A DNA stretch of 64,000 nt from Petrolisthes cinctipes. Taxonomy: Eukaryota; Arthropoda; Malacostraca; Decapoda; Porcellanidae. The stretch spans positions 298,501-362,500 of the forward strand of contig JAWQEG010000364.1 in assembly GCA_033782935.1 (NCBI GenBank), in the 5' to 3' direction. A model generated the notes under the pieces. That model had not been told where the DNA came from. It made no database searches and worked only from the letters and a program-made list of their open reading frames with translations. Positions 54,208 to 64,000 of this stretch are shown here, piece by piece (positions within the stretch are counted from its first letter, which is position 1; every line of letters starts with the position of its first letter). The translations under genes were made by a program, and so were the position numbers.

Positions 54208-54360
54208 GGGGGAAGTTTTGTGTTGGTAAATCTGGAGCAACCGAATCCTCCAAACTATTCTAAGCAACAGAACACTATTATTTTTGCTCTTCTGTTCCTG
54301 TTTCCTAGCATACTTTGGAGGATTCATGGCACTCCAATGTACCAAAAAAGAATTACCACC
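54208..54360. mobile_element. piggyBac-type MITE flanked by perfect TTAA
   Basis: TTAA at 54204-54207 and 54361-54364. Ends are GGGGGAAG and GAATTACCACC; subterminal arms TTGGTAAATCTGGAGCAACC + GAATCCTCCAAACT and TTTGGAGGATTCATGGCACT + CCAATGTACCAA are imperfect inverted copies. Confidence 0.75.
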
Positions 54361-55608
54361 TTAAGGTTGCGTAAGGATAAAAATAAAACAAAGTGTTCTC
54401 CTTATATTTAGTTATCACAAGTTGAAAATAAAGGATAAAGGAACAGACAGAGCAAGGTACACAGACAGACTGCCTGAGACAGAGTAATAAGTTGTACATT
54501 TAGCAGCCCTGGTCATCAGGTGTTGCCAACACTGAATAATTAAATATGGTATAGCACATGTAGTTATACAAAAACTCCAGGAAAACATTCACAGACCCTG
54601 TTCTCTCCAACAATTATATAAATATTGTTGTATATGTGTGTCCTGTTAGTCATGCTCTAGTCTAGCTTATGTTTAACTTGCATAAAAAATCTATTGTAAG
54701 TTTTCCCTCACACAAGTTATTACATAAATTATGTCCTATGTTCCTGGTGATTAGAGATTGATCATGCCAATCACCCCACCCCAAATGCTACCTGAGATAT
54801 TTGAACAGTACTGTATATAGTCTGTGAGGAGCAATGAAATATTACTGTCCCTTTTTCACTATAAAAATGTAAACACTAATCTTCAACTCCCCTTGACTGG
54901 ATACTTGGACATCACCACTCATTTCCAGTTGTTAGAAAACATACCATAGGAACATTCCTTTTTTGTAATAAGAAAATGGTTCTCCTTCAGTTATACAATA
55001 TACAGTGCCAAACACACTGAACAAACAGCATAATTATACTCGCACACACAATATTTTCTACAAACTTTCATAGATTTCTACACATTCAGATAGCAGTAAT
55101 TCTTTACAAAATTAAGTAAATCTTGATCGGGTAACCCATGTACCAATAATTCTGATGTACTATCTAACTCTGTAATTTGAATATGAATGTCTGATTTCAT
55201 AAATCTTATCACTTTACTGTTGTATTATAATAAAACACATAGCTCGACTATGAGTAACTATTCTAGATTTATGTATATTACAAATTATAATTGTGTCTAC
55301 TATGAACCTCCTCTAATACAGTAACTCGAATATCAGTTATACACTGTCCAGCATTGCCGGAAAGTCAGTGTTGTAAACATTTATGAGACTGGCCTGTAGC
55401 AAGAGCCCATGCTACTTGACATTATTTACCTACTTGCACATTGTTTCCCTCAAAGATGACACCACCCTCCGAGTCTTCATTTAGATCTTGAGGGTGTCCT
55501 ACTTAGTATGGTACCATAAAATAGTAAGTTTCCCATGCTAAGTTGTTCCATGTCTTGATGCCATCTCATCTTGTAAAGATCAATATCCTTCATAAAACAT
55601 AACGTCAC

Positions 55609-55791
55609 TTATATCTTGATGGTATCCCCCTGAGAGGCCTCAGTGATACGATTGATGGCCAATTGGGTGTTGGCAATGTCAGTGAGTGCACGGTTGATTT
55701 CCTCAAGCAGTTTGTCTCCACGCTCAATGCCTCGCTGTAGTCTCTGAGCCGCTTCCTCTCCTTCCTGCTCTAGGGTTTTCATACTGGCAGT
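55609..55791 (-). CDS. MED21: MED21 exon 4 and stop
   Basis: Acceptor CACTTCCAG; 60 codons plus TAA. Strong helical heptads ending [12 protein letters not shown]. Confidence 0.9.
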   Translation of the reverse strand, partial: TASMKTLEQEGEEAAQRLQRGIERGDKLLEEINRALTDIANTQLAINRITEASQGDTIKI

Positions 55792-58700
55792 CTGGAAGTG
55801 AATGAATATGTGACACAGAGTAGGGGGGAAGAAAGTGATAGGTGCCACACAGTGAAGACTGAAGAAGCATCCATCTAATAATAAATATTATTAGGCTTAA
55901 TTTTGCCTCTTAAGCAGTTCAAGCTAAACAAGAAGTAATTATGTTCAGGATACACTATATATATATCTGTGATGTCATGGACTTTTATTCTTGTCAACAT
56001 CTTTTATACTTGTCAACATTTTACAAAAAGTATAAATATCACGAACTTTGAACAATGATCGACAGCTCTGAATTTTCTATGACTAAAATCAGAGTTTATT
56101 TCACTATTGCTGTCCAAACCCATAAGAATAGCTTATGTTTTTGATACTGAAATATACACATGGTACAGACAAGGTTCAAAACTGCATTATATAATTCCTC
56201 CATGTTGTGTAACTCTTGTCAGCAGAAATATGTTTAGTACAGTGTTCTGATGTGGGATATCTTTATCTTATACAGAGTCCCTGGTTTGGAATAGCAGAGA
56301 GAAGTAGCAAGATGAACTGTGGAGTGGCTGCTTGAGGATACTGCAGGACAATTTTTAAGGTGGGTTGGAAGAATATGGAATGAGGACTTCACAATGAGAG
56401 TATATGATATGATATGGTATAGCACTGGGTGAACATAAAGTCTTTCCCTGATTTCAAACACATTACAATTATACAAAACATATGTACCATACCAACATCC
56501 TGTTTGTAAAGTATACCTAAACACAAAAAGGTGTTTTCTGTTATTCATAAACTTCAACATGAGCTCCACATGATGGCCGGAAAACATCTAGATGATATTC
56601 AGTTAATGCTAACAGGAAAGGACTTTATGCTCACCCTGTATTATAAGGAGGCTGTACATGAGCTGAGAACGTGAAAGGAAGAATTAAATGAAAGGAAAAT
56701 AAACGATGAACAAGAACACTTAAGACTTGCAAGAATGTACTGGCTACTTCATGAAAACCAGAATTACCTGGCCATGGCCAAACTTTTGGAAGGAATTCCA
56801 AAAGAAAACAAAGGTAAGAATCATAAGACAAAAAGAGTGAGTGACTGACTAAAGGACAATGATTAAGATAAAACAGATACAGACTGCACAAAAGAAACCT
56901 GCTAACAAGTAAAGTTTAATATATCCTCAAGCACCAACCCTTGACAGACAGCTTAAGTATAGTTTGGTTTATCCAGGCTCTAACAGTAACTTGCCTGAAG
57001 TTCTGCTGATGAGTCCTCTGAGGGTAGTGACTCCACCAGGGCATCAATGTCCTTGGCGTTACGTGCAATGACAGTAGCAAACACACGTTTGTGCTCAGTC
57101 ATGTCTGTAAGGAGAATATACATTACAGTAATATTAACAAAGTATTCATGTTCATATTTTCATTATTAACATATTGCAAATAATAACTACATAGTAATAG
57201 TAGGATATTACTACAAAAGAGCAGCTTTTTATATTTTAATGCAGTACATTTTATAAATTTACTGAACTACAAACCATCTTGGTTTTCATTCTGTGAGGGG
57301 GTCTTGCCACTCTTATCAAAGCTGCAGGGAGCAGCTGAGGTGAAGAGACACCCAATACTGTTGAAGAGATTCTCTGCTTGCTGAAATGAAAGAAAATTGT
57401 CGTCACAGAATGTCACTGAATATAAATTTACATTAATAGCTAATAATAATTAATAGCTTCCCTTTTTAGGCAGGGCTTTATATGTGTAAAAAAAAATGTT
57501 AATGCCACTTCACAAACATATAATTTGAGAATGGGGTTACAGTTGTTTTATATTTTGCTTTTTTTGTGAACTGAACTGTTTCCCATGGAATTCTAATACT
57601 GTAGTACCTGTACTGACCATTGCAGAAACTTATTTTCCCATAATTCAAAAATGTAAGAACGAAGTGGGGGCCCACTAGTGAGCAAAATTTGAAGCTTAGG
57701 GAAACTGAGGGGTAAAAGCAAGCAAAAACTACCAGTACTAAAATCACAGCTTTGAGAAAGCTGTACCCCAACCTCCAGATTGTTACAATCCTCCAAAAGT
57801 GGTGATGTCCTGCAGAGAATGGAGAGGGCACAAGGCACCCCACGACAAGGATCAGAAAGTAAACATGTGTCTCTTTGGGGTGACTATGTAGTGTGGAGGC
57901 CTTTGGGGGGGGGGGGGGAGGCTTTTACCCCTCCCACACCACTAGGACTTACATTTCCCATCTCACTGTAAAGATGTACCTGGTGTGATTTTTGTATGGG
58001 CATCCACATCCAATACAGCACCAAGGCATATTTACACATACCAGGGGGCTGAAGGTACCATGGGAAAGTGCTCTGATTGGCTGTAAGATTTGAATGAATG
58101 AAGTGTGATTGGTACAGTCACCAGCACTGTCACGTGGTACAGGGGCTGTTTCGAGCTAAATAATCACAGTGGTGCTACATCTCTGAATATGTGTGAGCCC
58201 CTGTACCACTTGGCAGTGCTGGTGGGTGTACATGCGTTGGCAATTGAATACTGTAATTGAATAATTGAATAATGGGAAATTTTTAATCTGCACCATTAGA
58301 AAACCATGAAAAACAAGAAGTAAGAGAAAAAAATTATATAATGTTAATATTAATATTGTCCTTTTCTCCACCATGGCTTGGTTCCCAAAGATGCAAAGTT
58401 ACACCTGAAAATATTCATGGTCCAGGTTTTGTTTTGTTTGATACAGTTGGTTGGTCTGGGGTTGAGAAAGGCAATGAGTGAACCAATAAGATTTCCTGGT
58501 GTGTTGTGCAGCACGACTTTGACTTGCATGTGATTTGGAAATGTTTACTTTTGTCATTTTATCCACTCCAAACCCCCTATTTTCATGGGTCTTCCATATT
58601 AATGGGGGTAAATTAAAAATATTTCCGAATATAGTAAGCAAACACCATTCATCACAAAAAAAAAGAAAAGAAAAAAAAATATTGGACTATTTGTGGTGTA

Positions 58701-60209
58701 TTGCCTGAAAGTAAAATTGGTAAAACTTTACTATTGGGCAATAGGCTACACCTCTAAGGTAACCAATATACTTTTCTAGAGCATTTTTCTATGTTTTGGC
58801 TGATTTTGACACTCAATCCATCTGGAAATACTTTATTTTGGAGATAACCCTAGTAATTCTACAGGTAAGCTCCACCTGGATGTTTTGCATTTTTTATAAA
58901 TTTTCATACATGTTTTTTGTTGTTTTATTAATTTTTACCCAATATTTTGAATGGAAATTACTGGATGTGTACATATTCCCAAGGCATAAATCTTGGAGGA
59001 GGTGTTGGGAACCCGAGGTTTTGGGTGGGGAAAACCACATTATTTGGGCAATTTACTGAAATTAACCCAACCTTACCTGACCTGACCTAACCTAATCTGG
59101 ACCAGGGTAGACTATAGGGACCTAACTTGGGCAAACTACCGGGACCTAAATGGGGTCAACTACCGGGACCTAACCGGGGCAAGTGATTACTGCTCAGTAT
59201 TCTAGGTCAAAATGAAGGTATTTATTTTAAGAATTACCATTTTGTAGCAGTGTTACCAGATCCAGCTAGGTCCCAGTATTTACCCCGGTCATTTCCTGTA
59301 CTTTACCACGGTTATTTCCTGGTAGTTTGCCCAGGTTAGGTCCCGGTAGTTTGCCCAGGTTAGGTCCTGGTAGTCTGCTGTGGTCTAGGTTAGGTTAGGT
59401 CAGGCTAATTTCATTTGAATATATCTTGGAAATGGGGCATTTATGGAGAAAATGCCATAAAAGAAAATAGTCTTAGAATGGTCTAAATCAGTGGGTAATG
59501 AAGGTAGAAAAACCGTACGCAATAACGGTAATTCTTTCAATATTTACCAAAATGAATGGAACAAAATATATGAACGATTATTTATAGAAAGTGCAAAACG
59601 TTCAGGCGGAGCTCTCCTGTAGAATGATCAAAATTTGGCTCAGTTAATAGTAAGCAAAATTTAAATTAATGTTATTTCACTTACTGAATAACAGTTACTA
59701 TTTTAACATTCTAGAATTAACCAAACCAGACCTGAGTATACCTAACATAATTAGGACCTGGGCAAACTACCAGGACCTAATTGTGACAGACTACAGGGGC
59801 CTAACTGTGACAAACCACCGGGACCTAACCGGGGCAAACGATTGGAATTAACCGAGAAAAAACTATCAGGGCAGCCTGGGCAAATTACATGCAAATATGT
59901 AAAAAATGTATGCGTTTTCCACCACTTAAAAATACCTCGGTAACCAACGTTCTCCTCCAAGATAGTTAGATATAGATATATTGGGGTATCGCCTAAATAA
60001 TTAATATATTTACTTAATTGAACGAGTGTCAAAATCATTCAAAACATATACACTAGAAAAATATATTGGTTAACCATGGTTGTGTATTGTCCTATTGTAA
60101 TGTTATATCGCAAAATTTTACCTTCATTTATATTAAAACTGATAAGAAGAGGAATATAAATAGTTACTGTATTGACGGCATCTTGGAGCTGTGACAGACG
60201 ATCGGCCAT
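55609..60209 (-). CDS. MED21: Mediator complex subunit 21 (MED21)
   Basis: Four minus-strand exons, 60168-60209, 57275-57380, 56995-57104 and 55609-55791, give 146 residues, against 144 in human. It starts [14 protein letters not shown], nearly identical to the MED21 N-terminus. Exon 2 ([20 protein letters not shown]) matches the conserved second block loosely. Exon 3 has the signature [20 protein letters not shown] + SSAELQ. Exon 4 holds the C-terminal helix ([20 protein letters not shown] + [12 protein letters not shown]) and TAA at 55609-55611. MED21 pairs with MED7 through this coiled coil, forming the flexible hinge of the Mediator middle module that connects activators to RNA polymerase II. 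Intron 3 (56994-55792) uses a GC donor (CAG|GCAAGT). Intron 1 is 2.8 kb and filled with repeats. Confidence 0.92.
56990..56994 (-). other. GC splice donor of MED21 intron 3
   Basis: Read on the minus strand, the exon ends GAACTTCAG and the intron begins GCAAGT. All other positions fit the donor consensus, as expected for GC-AG introns. No alternative GT nearby keeps the frame. Confidence 0.75.
56995..57104 (-). CDS. MED21: MED21 exon 3
   Basis: Acceptor CTCCTTACAG, donor GC. It encodes [20 protein letters not shown] + [17 protein letters not shown], the most conserved block of the family. Confidence 0.92.
57275..57380 (-). CDS. MED21: MED21 exon 2
   Basis: Acceptor TTTCATTTCAG, donor GATG|GTTTGT. 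It encodes [20 protein letters not shown] + [15 protein letters not shown]; phase fits both sides. Confidence 0.85.
58112..58232. mobile_element. Foldback element in MED21 intron 1
   Basis: The left arm GTACAGTCACCAGCACTGTC + ACGTGGTACAGGGGCT is mirrored by AGCCCCTGTACCACTTGGCA + GTGCTGGTGGGTGTAC. The arms of about 36 bases flank a 48-base centre. Confidence 0.7.
59040..59545. mobile_element. Foldback family R2 in MED21 intron 1
   Basis: It contains the same TTGTAGCAGTGTTACCAGAT + CCAGCTAGGTCCCAG arm, the CCGGGACCTAACCGGGGCA text, the GGTTAGGTTAGGTCAGGC run and the AACGGTAATTCTTTCAATAT end found in selenoprotein U intron 1. A partial copy follows at 59730-59860. Confidence 0.75.
60168..60209 (-). 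CDS. MED21: MED21 exon 1 (start codon)
   Basis: ATG at 60207-60209, fourteen codons ([14 protein letters not shown]), donor ACA|GTAACT. Near-identity to the family start fixes the initiation codon. Confidence 0.93.
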
Positions 60210-60663
60210 GTTTGTTGTTGTTATGAAATGGAGATCTCGGCTTCGGCTCCCGTTTATTTTGATGCTTTTGTTTCGGCTCCTATTTGGTTTTTTGCTTTTG
60301 TTTCGGCTCCTGTTTTTGTGTTTTTTGCTTTTGTTTCGGCTCCTGTTTATTTTTTTGCTTCGGCTCCCGTTTATTTTAATGTTTTTGTTTCGGCTCCCGT
60401 TTATTTCTTTGCTTTTGTTTCGGCTCTTGTTTATTTTAATGTGCTTTCGGCTCCCATTTATTTTGATGATTTTGTTTCGGCTCCCGTTTATTTTATGTTG
60501 CTTTGGATATGATATAATTAATAACAGGCATATAGTTATTTTACCATGGGTTTGGTTGTGCCTGTTGTGATTACCGTCCTTTCTTTTTATCCATAACTTT
60601 ACGAGTAGTTATTTTCCGCTTGTTTTTATTATCTACAGTGCGGGCTTTAGATAATAAGTAATT
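60210..60663. promoter_or_regulatory. MED21 5' UTR/promoter region, possibly bidirectional
   Basis: 454 bases lie between the MED21 start (minus) and a candidate start codon on the plus strand (60664). It must hold the MED21 transcription start. No TATA box is evident. Most of it is occupied by a minisatellite. Confidence 0.5.
60237..60505. repeat. Promoter-proximal minisatellite next to MED21
   Basis: Nine units of about 25-33 bases built on TTTCGGCTCC + CGTTTATTTTGATGCTTTTG. It begins 28 bases upstream of the MED21 start codon. Unit-length variation is in the T-rich half; the CGGCTCC core is almost invariant. Confidence 0.85.
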
Positions 60664-63226
60664 ATGTCGTACTGTGCAAGAATTCGTACTGTTGCATTTG
60701 AGAGATGTCAACATAGAGAAAATGTAAGACTACGTAACTGCAATACATTATTATTAGGTATGTTGTTTTGCAATCACCGAGTCACTTGGTAGATTATTTA
60801 TTGCAGTACGGTACTTCCACAGTGATGATCTCTCTTTCCATACAGCCTGTGTAAGAATTTCTGTGGCCAACTGTACGTGTTTCTCCCCAATCATTTTGGC
60901 TACATGAATCATTCAAAATTGATCAAGGCAAAGCAAGCGAGCCTTTAATTAAATCTCGTGCGAAAGGAAAACGTGTTAGTGTACATGATAGGCAGTGATA
61001 TAAATCTTAACGTTACGACCTGTCTGTCTGTCTGTCTGTCTACCCTGCAATATACCCATCCATCCATCCACTTCGACCCCTGCCCAGCCTAATCCCACCC
61101 ACCCTCATAATGACCATCTCCGGCCCAACCTGCTGGCTACACCCACCACACCCATTGTACTGCCTGGCCACCACACCCACACCTACCTCACTCTTTACCT
61201 CTTTACTACACTACTTAACCACTGCCTTAAGACTCATACCTACCACTTTACTACTTTACTTAAGGGGAGAGTATACTTTTGGTACATTGGAGTGTCCTGA
61301 TTCCTCCAAAGTCTGCCAGGAAACAGAACCAGATTAGCAAAAATAGAGGACTGTTGCTTGGAATAGTTTGGAGGAATCGGTTGCACCAGATTTACCAACA
61401 CTGTACTACCCCCTTAACACACACACCTGACACATTACTACTCTACTTTACATCCACACCTACCTGACTCTTTACTACTCTACTTAACACACACACTCGC
61501 TAAATTACCACTCTACTTAACACATCTACCTGACTCTTAATTATATACTCTACTTAACACACACACACAAACACCTGTCTCTTCACTCTACTTAATACAC
61601 ACACTCGCTAAATTACCACTCTACTTAACATACCTACCTGACTCTTCATTACTCTACTTAATACACACACACACACACTCACACACACACACACCTGTCT
61701 CGTCACTCTACTTTACACACACACACACACACACACCTGTCTCTTTACCACTTTAAGTATCATCCACATCTACTCATCACTCACTCCCTTTCAATTCTTC
61801 CACTGACTCCCTCCTTTCCCTCTCTTTCCTTCGTGCTTGCTGTCCCATTTCTCTGTCCCCCTCGTCTTGTCCCTCATTTTTTTCTCTTTCCTTCATGCTT
61901 GCTGTCCCACTACTCTATCACCTTCTCCTAGGATGGTCGTTTTATATCCTCAATCAACCAACCAATCAATCTTCCACCTTTGTTATGCATGTATGTATGT
62001 ATGTGTGAAATAGTTAAAATTATCTTCAGTAATATTAAGATCTTGTAACCATGGTGGCCTACATACATAAAGCTTCATATAGAGATGAGGTACAGCCACA
62101 ATCAAATAATCACCGACATTTTCCTTCCATCTTAGTAAATATCTTGGTAATAAAGAACAACACGTGTATGATTTTGCAGCACCTCATAATAATAATTGAG
62201 GGTGTTGAGTTGACGTAAGATGTTGTTGTATTATTATATTTTGATATGATACTGATTTATTTGCACGATGGAAGGAAATTGTTGGTGGTTATTTGATTAT
62301 GGATGTACGTGCTCTTCCTGCTTGTCCAATTATTATGATTACTAATACTAAGGGTGGACTATGTACTGTATAGTGTTATGAACAGGACTGTGGTGCAGAT
62401 AGATGATTTGGCAGTGATTATGGCCCGTTGACAAGGTTATTATTATACAGCAGTAATCGCCCACCCACAGTCACACATGTCTTGGGGTGTACTGCAAGTT
62501 GTCTGTGAAATTTACCTACAGTACTTATAAATAAAGTTGTAATACATCAGTATACAATACCTCTGAAAGTCATAGTTGTATAGTATGCCGTAAGGTAAAC
62601 ACTGATATTAGTTATATTCATGGAAATGGTACTACAGGTAATTCTCAGATGAATAGCATTTATAAATAGAGTATGAGACATATCTTTTGTCTCTGAGGTT
62701 ATTACATAAAGTCTACTCTAATTTATATATCTATTTGCAGAGACCTCACTCCACCGTGGGATATGTAGCCAACCGTATGCAAAATGACCACAGAAGAAAA
62801 CATAAGCTGGACAGTAAGTATTTTTTATTGTATTACATCCTTCGACAGAATTACATATATACAGTATTATGTAATATTATAATAGTTATTACTGTTATTT
62901 TCGTATGCATAGTAAATTATTAGGGACCAGAACATGATTGGTAACAAATACATGACAAGATTTTGGAGAGACTCGAGTGTCTTACATAAACACTAACCAA
63001 TATTGTCAAGAATGAGGATGATGATGATGTATAGGTGGTCATGTTTCTGGTTGGACTATAAAGATGACTTGGGTTCCTTGTGGTGACGTATATAACCCAT
63101 CAAGGACCACACCCATCACTGACCACGACCACACCCACCTCATGCACCTTATGTGGTCCATGGGGTGTATACCATGGGGTCACGGTGATGATAGCCTTAG
63201 GTAGAGATAGTTCACTGCTCCCCTCA

Positions 63227-63285
<59 letters not shown>

Positions 63286-63392
63286 GGTTGTCTGTGTCTA
63301 TCAGTTTCCTTCCTTCTCTCTCTGTTGCTTTTGTTATCATCTTTTTACCTGTATTTCTAAGATACATACATGGAGATATTTATCTGCTCCCC

Positions 63393-63456
<64 letters not shown>

Positions 63457-63683
63457 ATCTTCTCTCTCTCTCTCCTCTCTCTCTCTTCTTCTCTCTCTCT
63501 CACCCTCTCTCTCTTCTCTTTTTTATATAATTTAACAGTCTCTCCTCTGTTTGTATTATTTTATAGCAGACTTTTCCATCTAGTGTGACTGATGAATGTC
63601 TTACAGGGCCAAAGCGGCAAAAAGCAACTATACCCAACGTCAGCTGTCCTGCACCAAACTGCTCTAATAGTCTAATAAACTAA
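60664..63683 (+). CDS. Tentative unrecognised gene (three candidate exons)
   Basis: Three short open stretches with splice signals join in phase: 60664-60723 (ATG, MSYCARIRTVAFERCQHREN, donor GTAAGA), 62741-62813 (acceptor CTATTTGCAG, RPHSTVGYVANRMQNDHRRK + HKLD, donor GTAAGT) and 63607-63683 (acceptor GTCTTACAG, RPKRQKATIPNVSCPAPNCS + NSLIN, stop TAA). In the middle exon only this frame is open. The last exon ends in a stop that overlaps an AATAAA. The product would be a basic protein of about 70 residues. I recognise no family. The third exon might instead be spliced on to 63716. Phase agreement supports the model, but the exons are short enough for chance. Confidence 0.3.
61020..61980 (+). 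repeat. C/T- and AC-rich simple-repeat region
   Basis: (TGTC)n at 61020-61041, CCATCCATCCA at 61047, then tandem variants of ACCACTCTACTTAACACA + CACACTCGCTAAATT (61425-61750), short (AC)n runs, and a duplicated TTCATGCTTGCTGTCCCA block (61830-61925) also present at 51520. One MITE lies inside at 61264-61413. Confidence 0.7.
61264..61413. mobile_element. piggyBac-type MITE flanked by perfect TTAA
   Basis: TTAA at 61260-61263 and 61414-61417; 150 bases between. The ends GGGGAGAGTATACTTTTGG and CAACACTGTACTACCCCC and the subterminal GATTCCTCCAAA/TTTGGAGGAATC pair as inverted repeats. Confidence 0.78.
61981..62740 (+). other. AT-rich stretch, presumed intron of the tentative gene
   Basis: No element or coding frame recognised; (GTAT)n of a few units near 61988. 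Confidence 0.4.
63231..63530 (+). repeat. (TC)n microsatellites
   Basis: Pure (TC)n at 63231-63281 and about 63399-63450, the second decaying into CT-rich sequence to about 63525. Ser/Leu-rich frames here are artefacts of the repeat. Confidence 0.92.
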
Positions 63684-63715
63684 CTAAGGTGTTGGTCTCT
63701 ATTTCTTCCATGCAG

Positions 63716-63857
63716 ATCTCCAGTGACGTAGTACAGAGGAGTAGAAGGGGTCATAGAGCGAAGAACATGTGTGAAATTTCTCCCTGGGGCTGGAACGGAT
63801 ATCAAAAGGCAACGTGCGAGCTGCTTTGTACTGTACGTGGCAAGCACTTCATATCAG
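63716..63857 (+). CDS. Candidate exon with cysteine spacing like arthropod CS-alpha-beta peptides
   Basis: 142 bases between a strong acceptor (CTCTATTTCTTCCATGCAG) and a good donor (ATCAG|GTATGT). Only one frame is open across it. The product reads ...RSRRGHRAKNMCEISPWGWN + GYQKATCELLCTVRGKHFIS. A basic RSRR site precedes C-x14-C-x3-C, the first half of the cysteine pattern of arthropod defensin-type peptides. The remaining cysteines and a signal peptide would have to be on exons not seen here. Coding status is uncertain. Confidence 0.3.
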
Positions 63858-64000
63858 GTATGTATTTACTTACTGTCATTATCCTCTTCATTCCCGGTAA
63901 TGAAGGCTTGATGGTGGTATGAGTAGGCTACGTGGTATGAGTAGGTTACATGGTAGGAAATAATTTATAATAAGTACATGGAAGAAAAAAGAACAGCTAA

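Larger units (their letters stand above)
51061..55608. other. Region between ERM start exon and MED21 3' end
   Basis: It should hold the ERM promoter and first non-coding exon and the MED21 3' UTR; neither boundary can be placed. Visible elements: a mariner-MITE end (51117-51145), the C/T-rich block shared with 36260 (51420-51610), R1 copy D (52030-52545) and a piggyBac-type MITE (54208-54360). The remainder is AT-rich. Confidence 0.5.
57381..60167 (-). other. MED21 intron 1 with foldback elements
   Basis: 2.8 kb containing a hairpin element at 58112-58232 and foldback family R2 at 59040-59545, with a further R2 fragment at 59730-59860. A G run (57907-57919) and an A-rich run (58657-58680) are present. 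No additional exon is seen. Confidence 0.7.

Noticed and set aside
60228..60512. Open frame of SAPVYF repeats next to MED21
   Set aside because: It is the translation of a minisatellite with near-multiple-of-three units; no flanking coding evidence.
63080..63535. Ser/Leu-rich open frame at the right edge
   Set aside because: Most of it is (TC)n repeat; no motif outside the repeat.

Overview
The window looks like nuclear DNA of an arthropod, most likely a decapod or other malacostracan crustacean. Genes are split into short exons with GT-AG introns. The introns and spacers are AT-rich and crowded with microsatellites, foldback elements and decayed LINEs, and runs of the arthropod telomere unit TTAGG/CCTAA occur inside one repeat family. 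The protein matches are to animal genes. The species assignment is inference.

Layout, left to right. (1) 682-12934, plus strand: the 3' part of an ARID4/hat-trick chromatin regulator, six exons, ending in the conserved C-terminal coiled-coil/basic segment. (2) 12935-25117: 3' UTR and spacer with LINE fragments, a decayed intronless copy of codanin-1 (22420-23234), one copy of a roughly 550-bp dispersed repeat and a 1.1-kb minisatellite. (3) 25118-34310, plus: a complete five-exon peroxiredoxin-like 2 / selenoprotein U gene. An in-frame TGA occupies the first position of the CxxC redox motif, and a SECIS-like hairpin sits at 34162-34234, just before a poly(A) signal. (4) 38826-51060, minus: an ezrin/radixin/moesin (ERM) gene with a complete coding region of 11 exons. 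(5) 55609-60209, minus: complete Mediator subunit MED21 in four exons, one intron having a GC donor. (6) 60664 to the right edge, plus: weakly supported exons of an unrecognised gene that may share a bidirectional promoter with MED21.

The genes are ordinary nuclear genes with no operon-like link: ARID4 and MED21 act in transcription, ERM links membrane to actin, and the selenoprotein is a thioredoxin-fold oxidoreductase. The selenoprotein is the most interesting item. Two independent signals, the recoded TGA at the catalytic Cys and the SECIS fold 1.7 kb downstream, agree on selenocysteine insertion, and its residues resemble the PRXL2B branch, whose members I know only as Cys forms.

Most remaining sequence is repeat-derived: piggyBac-type MITEs flanked by TTAA, a Tc1/mariner-type MITE flanked by TA, several other foldbacks, tRNA-derived SINE heads, six LINE fragments and a foldback family concentrated in intron 1 of both the selenoprotein gene and MED21.
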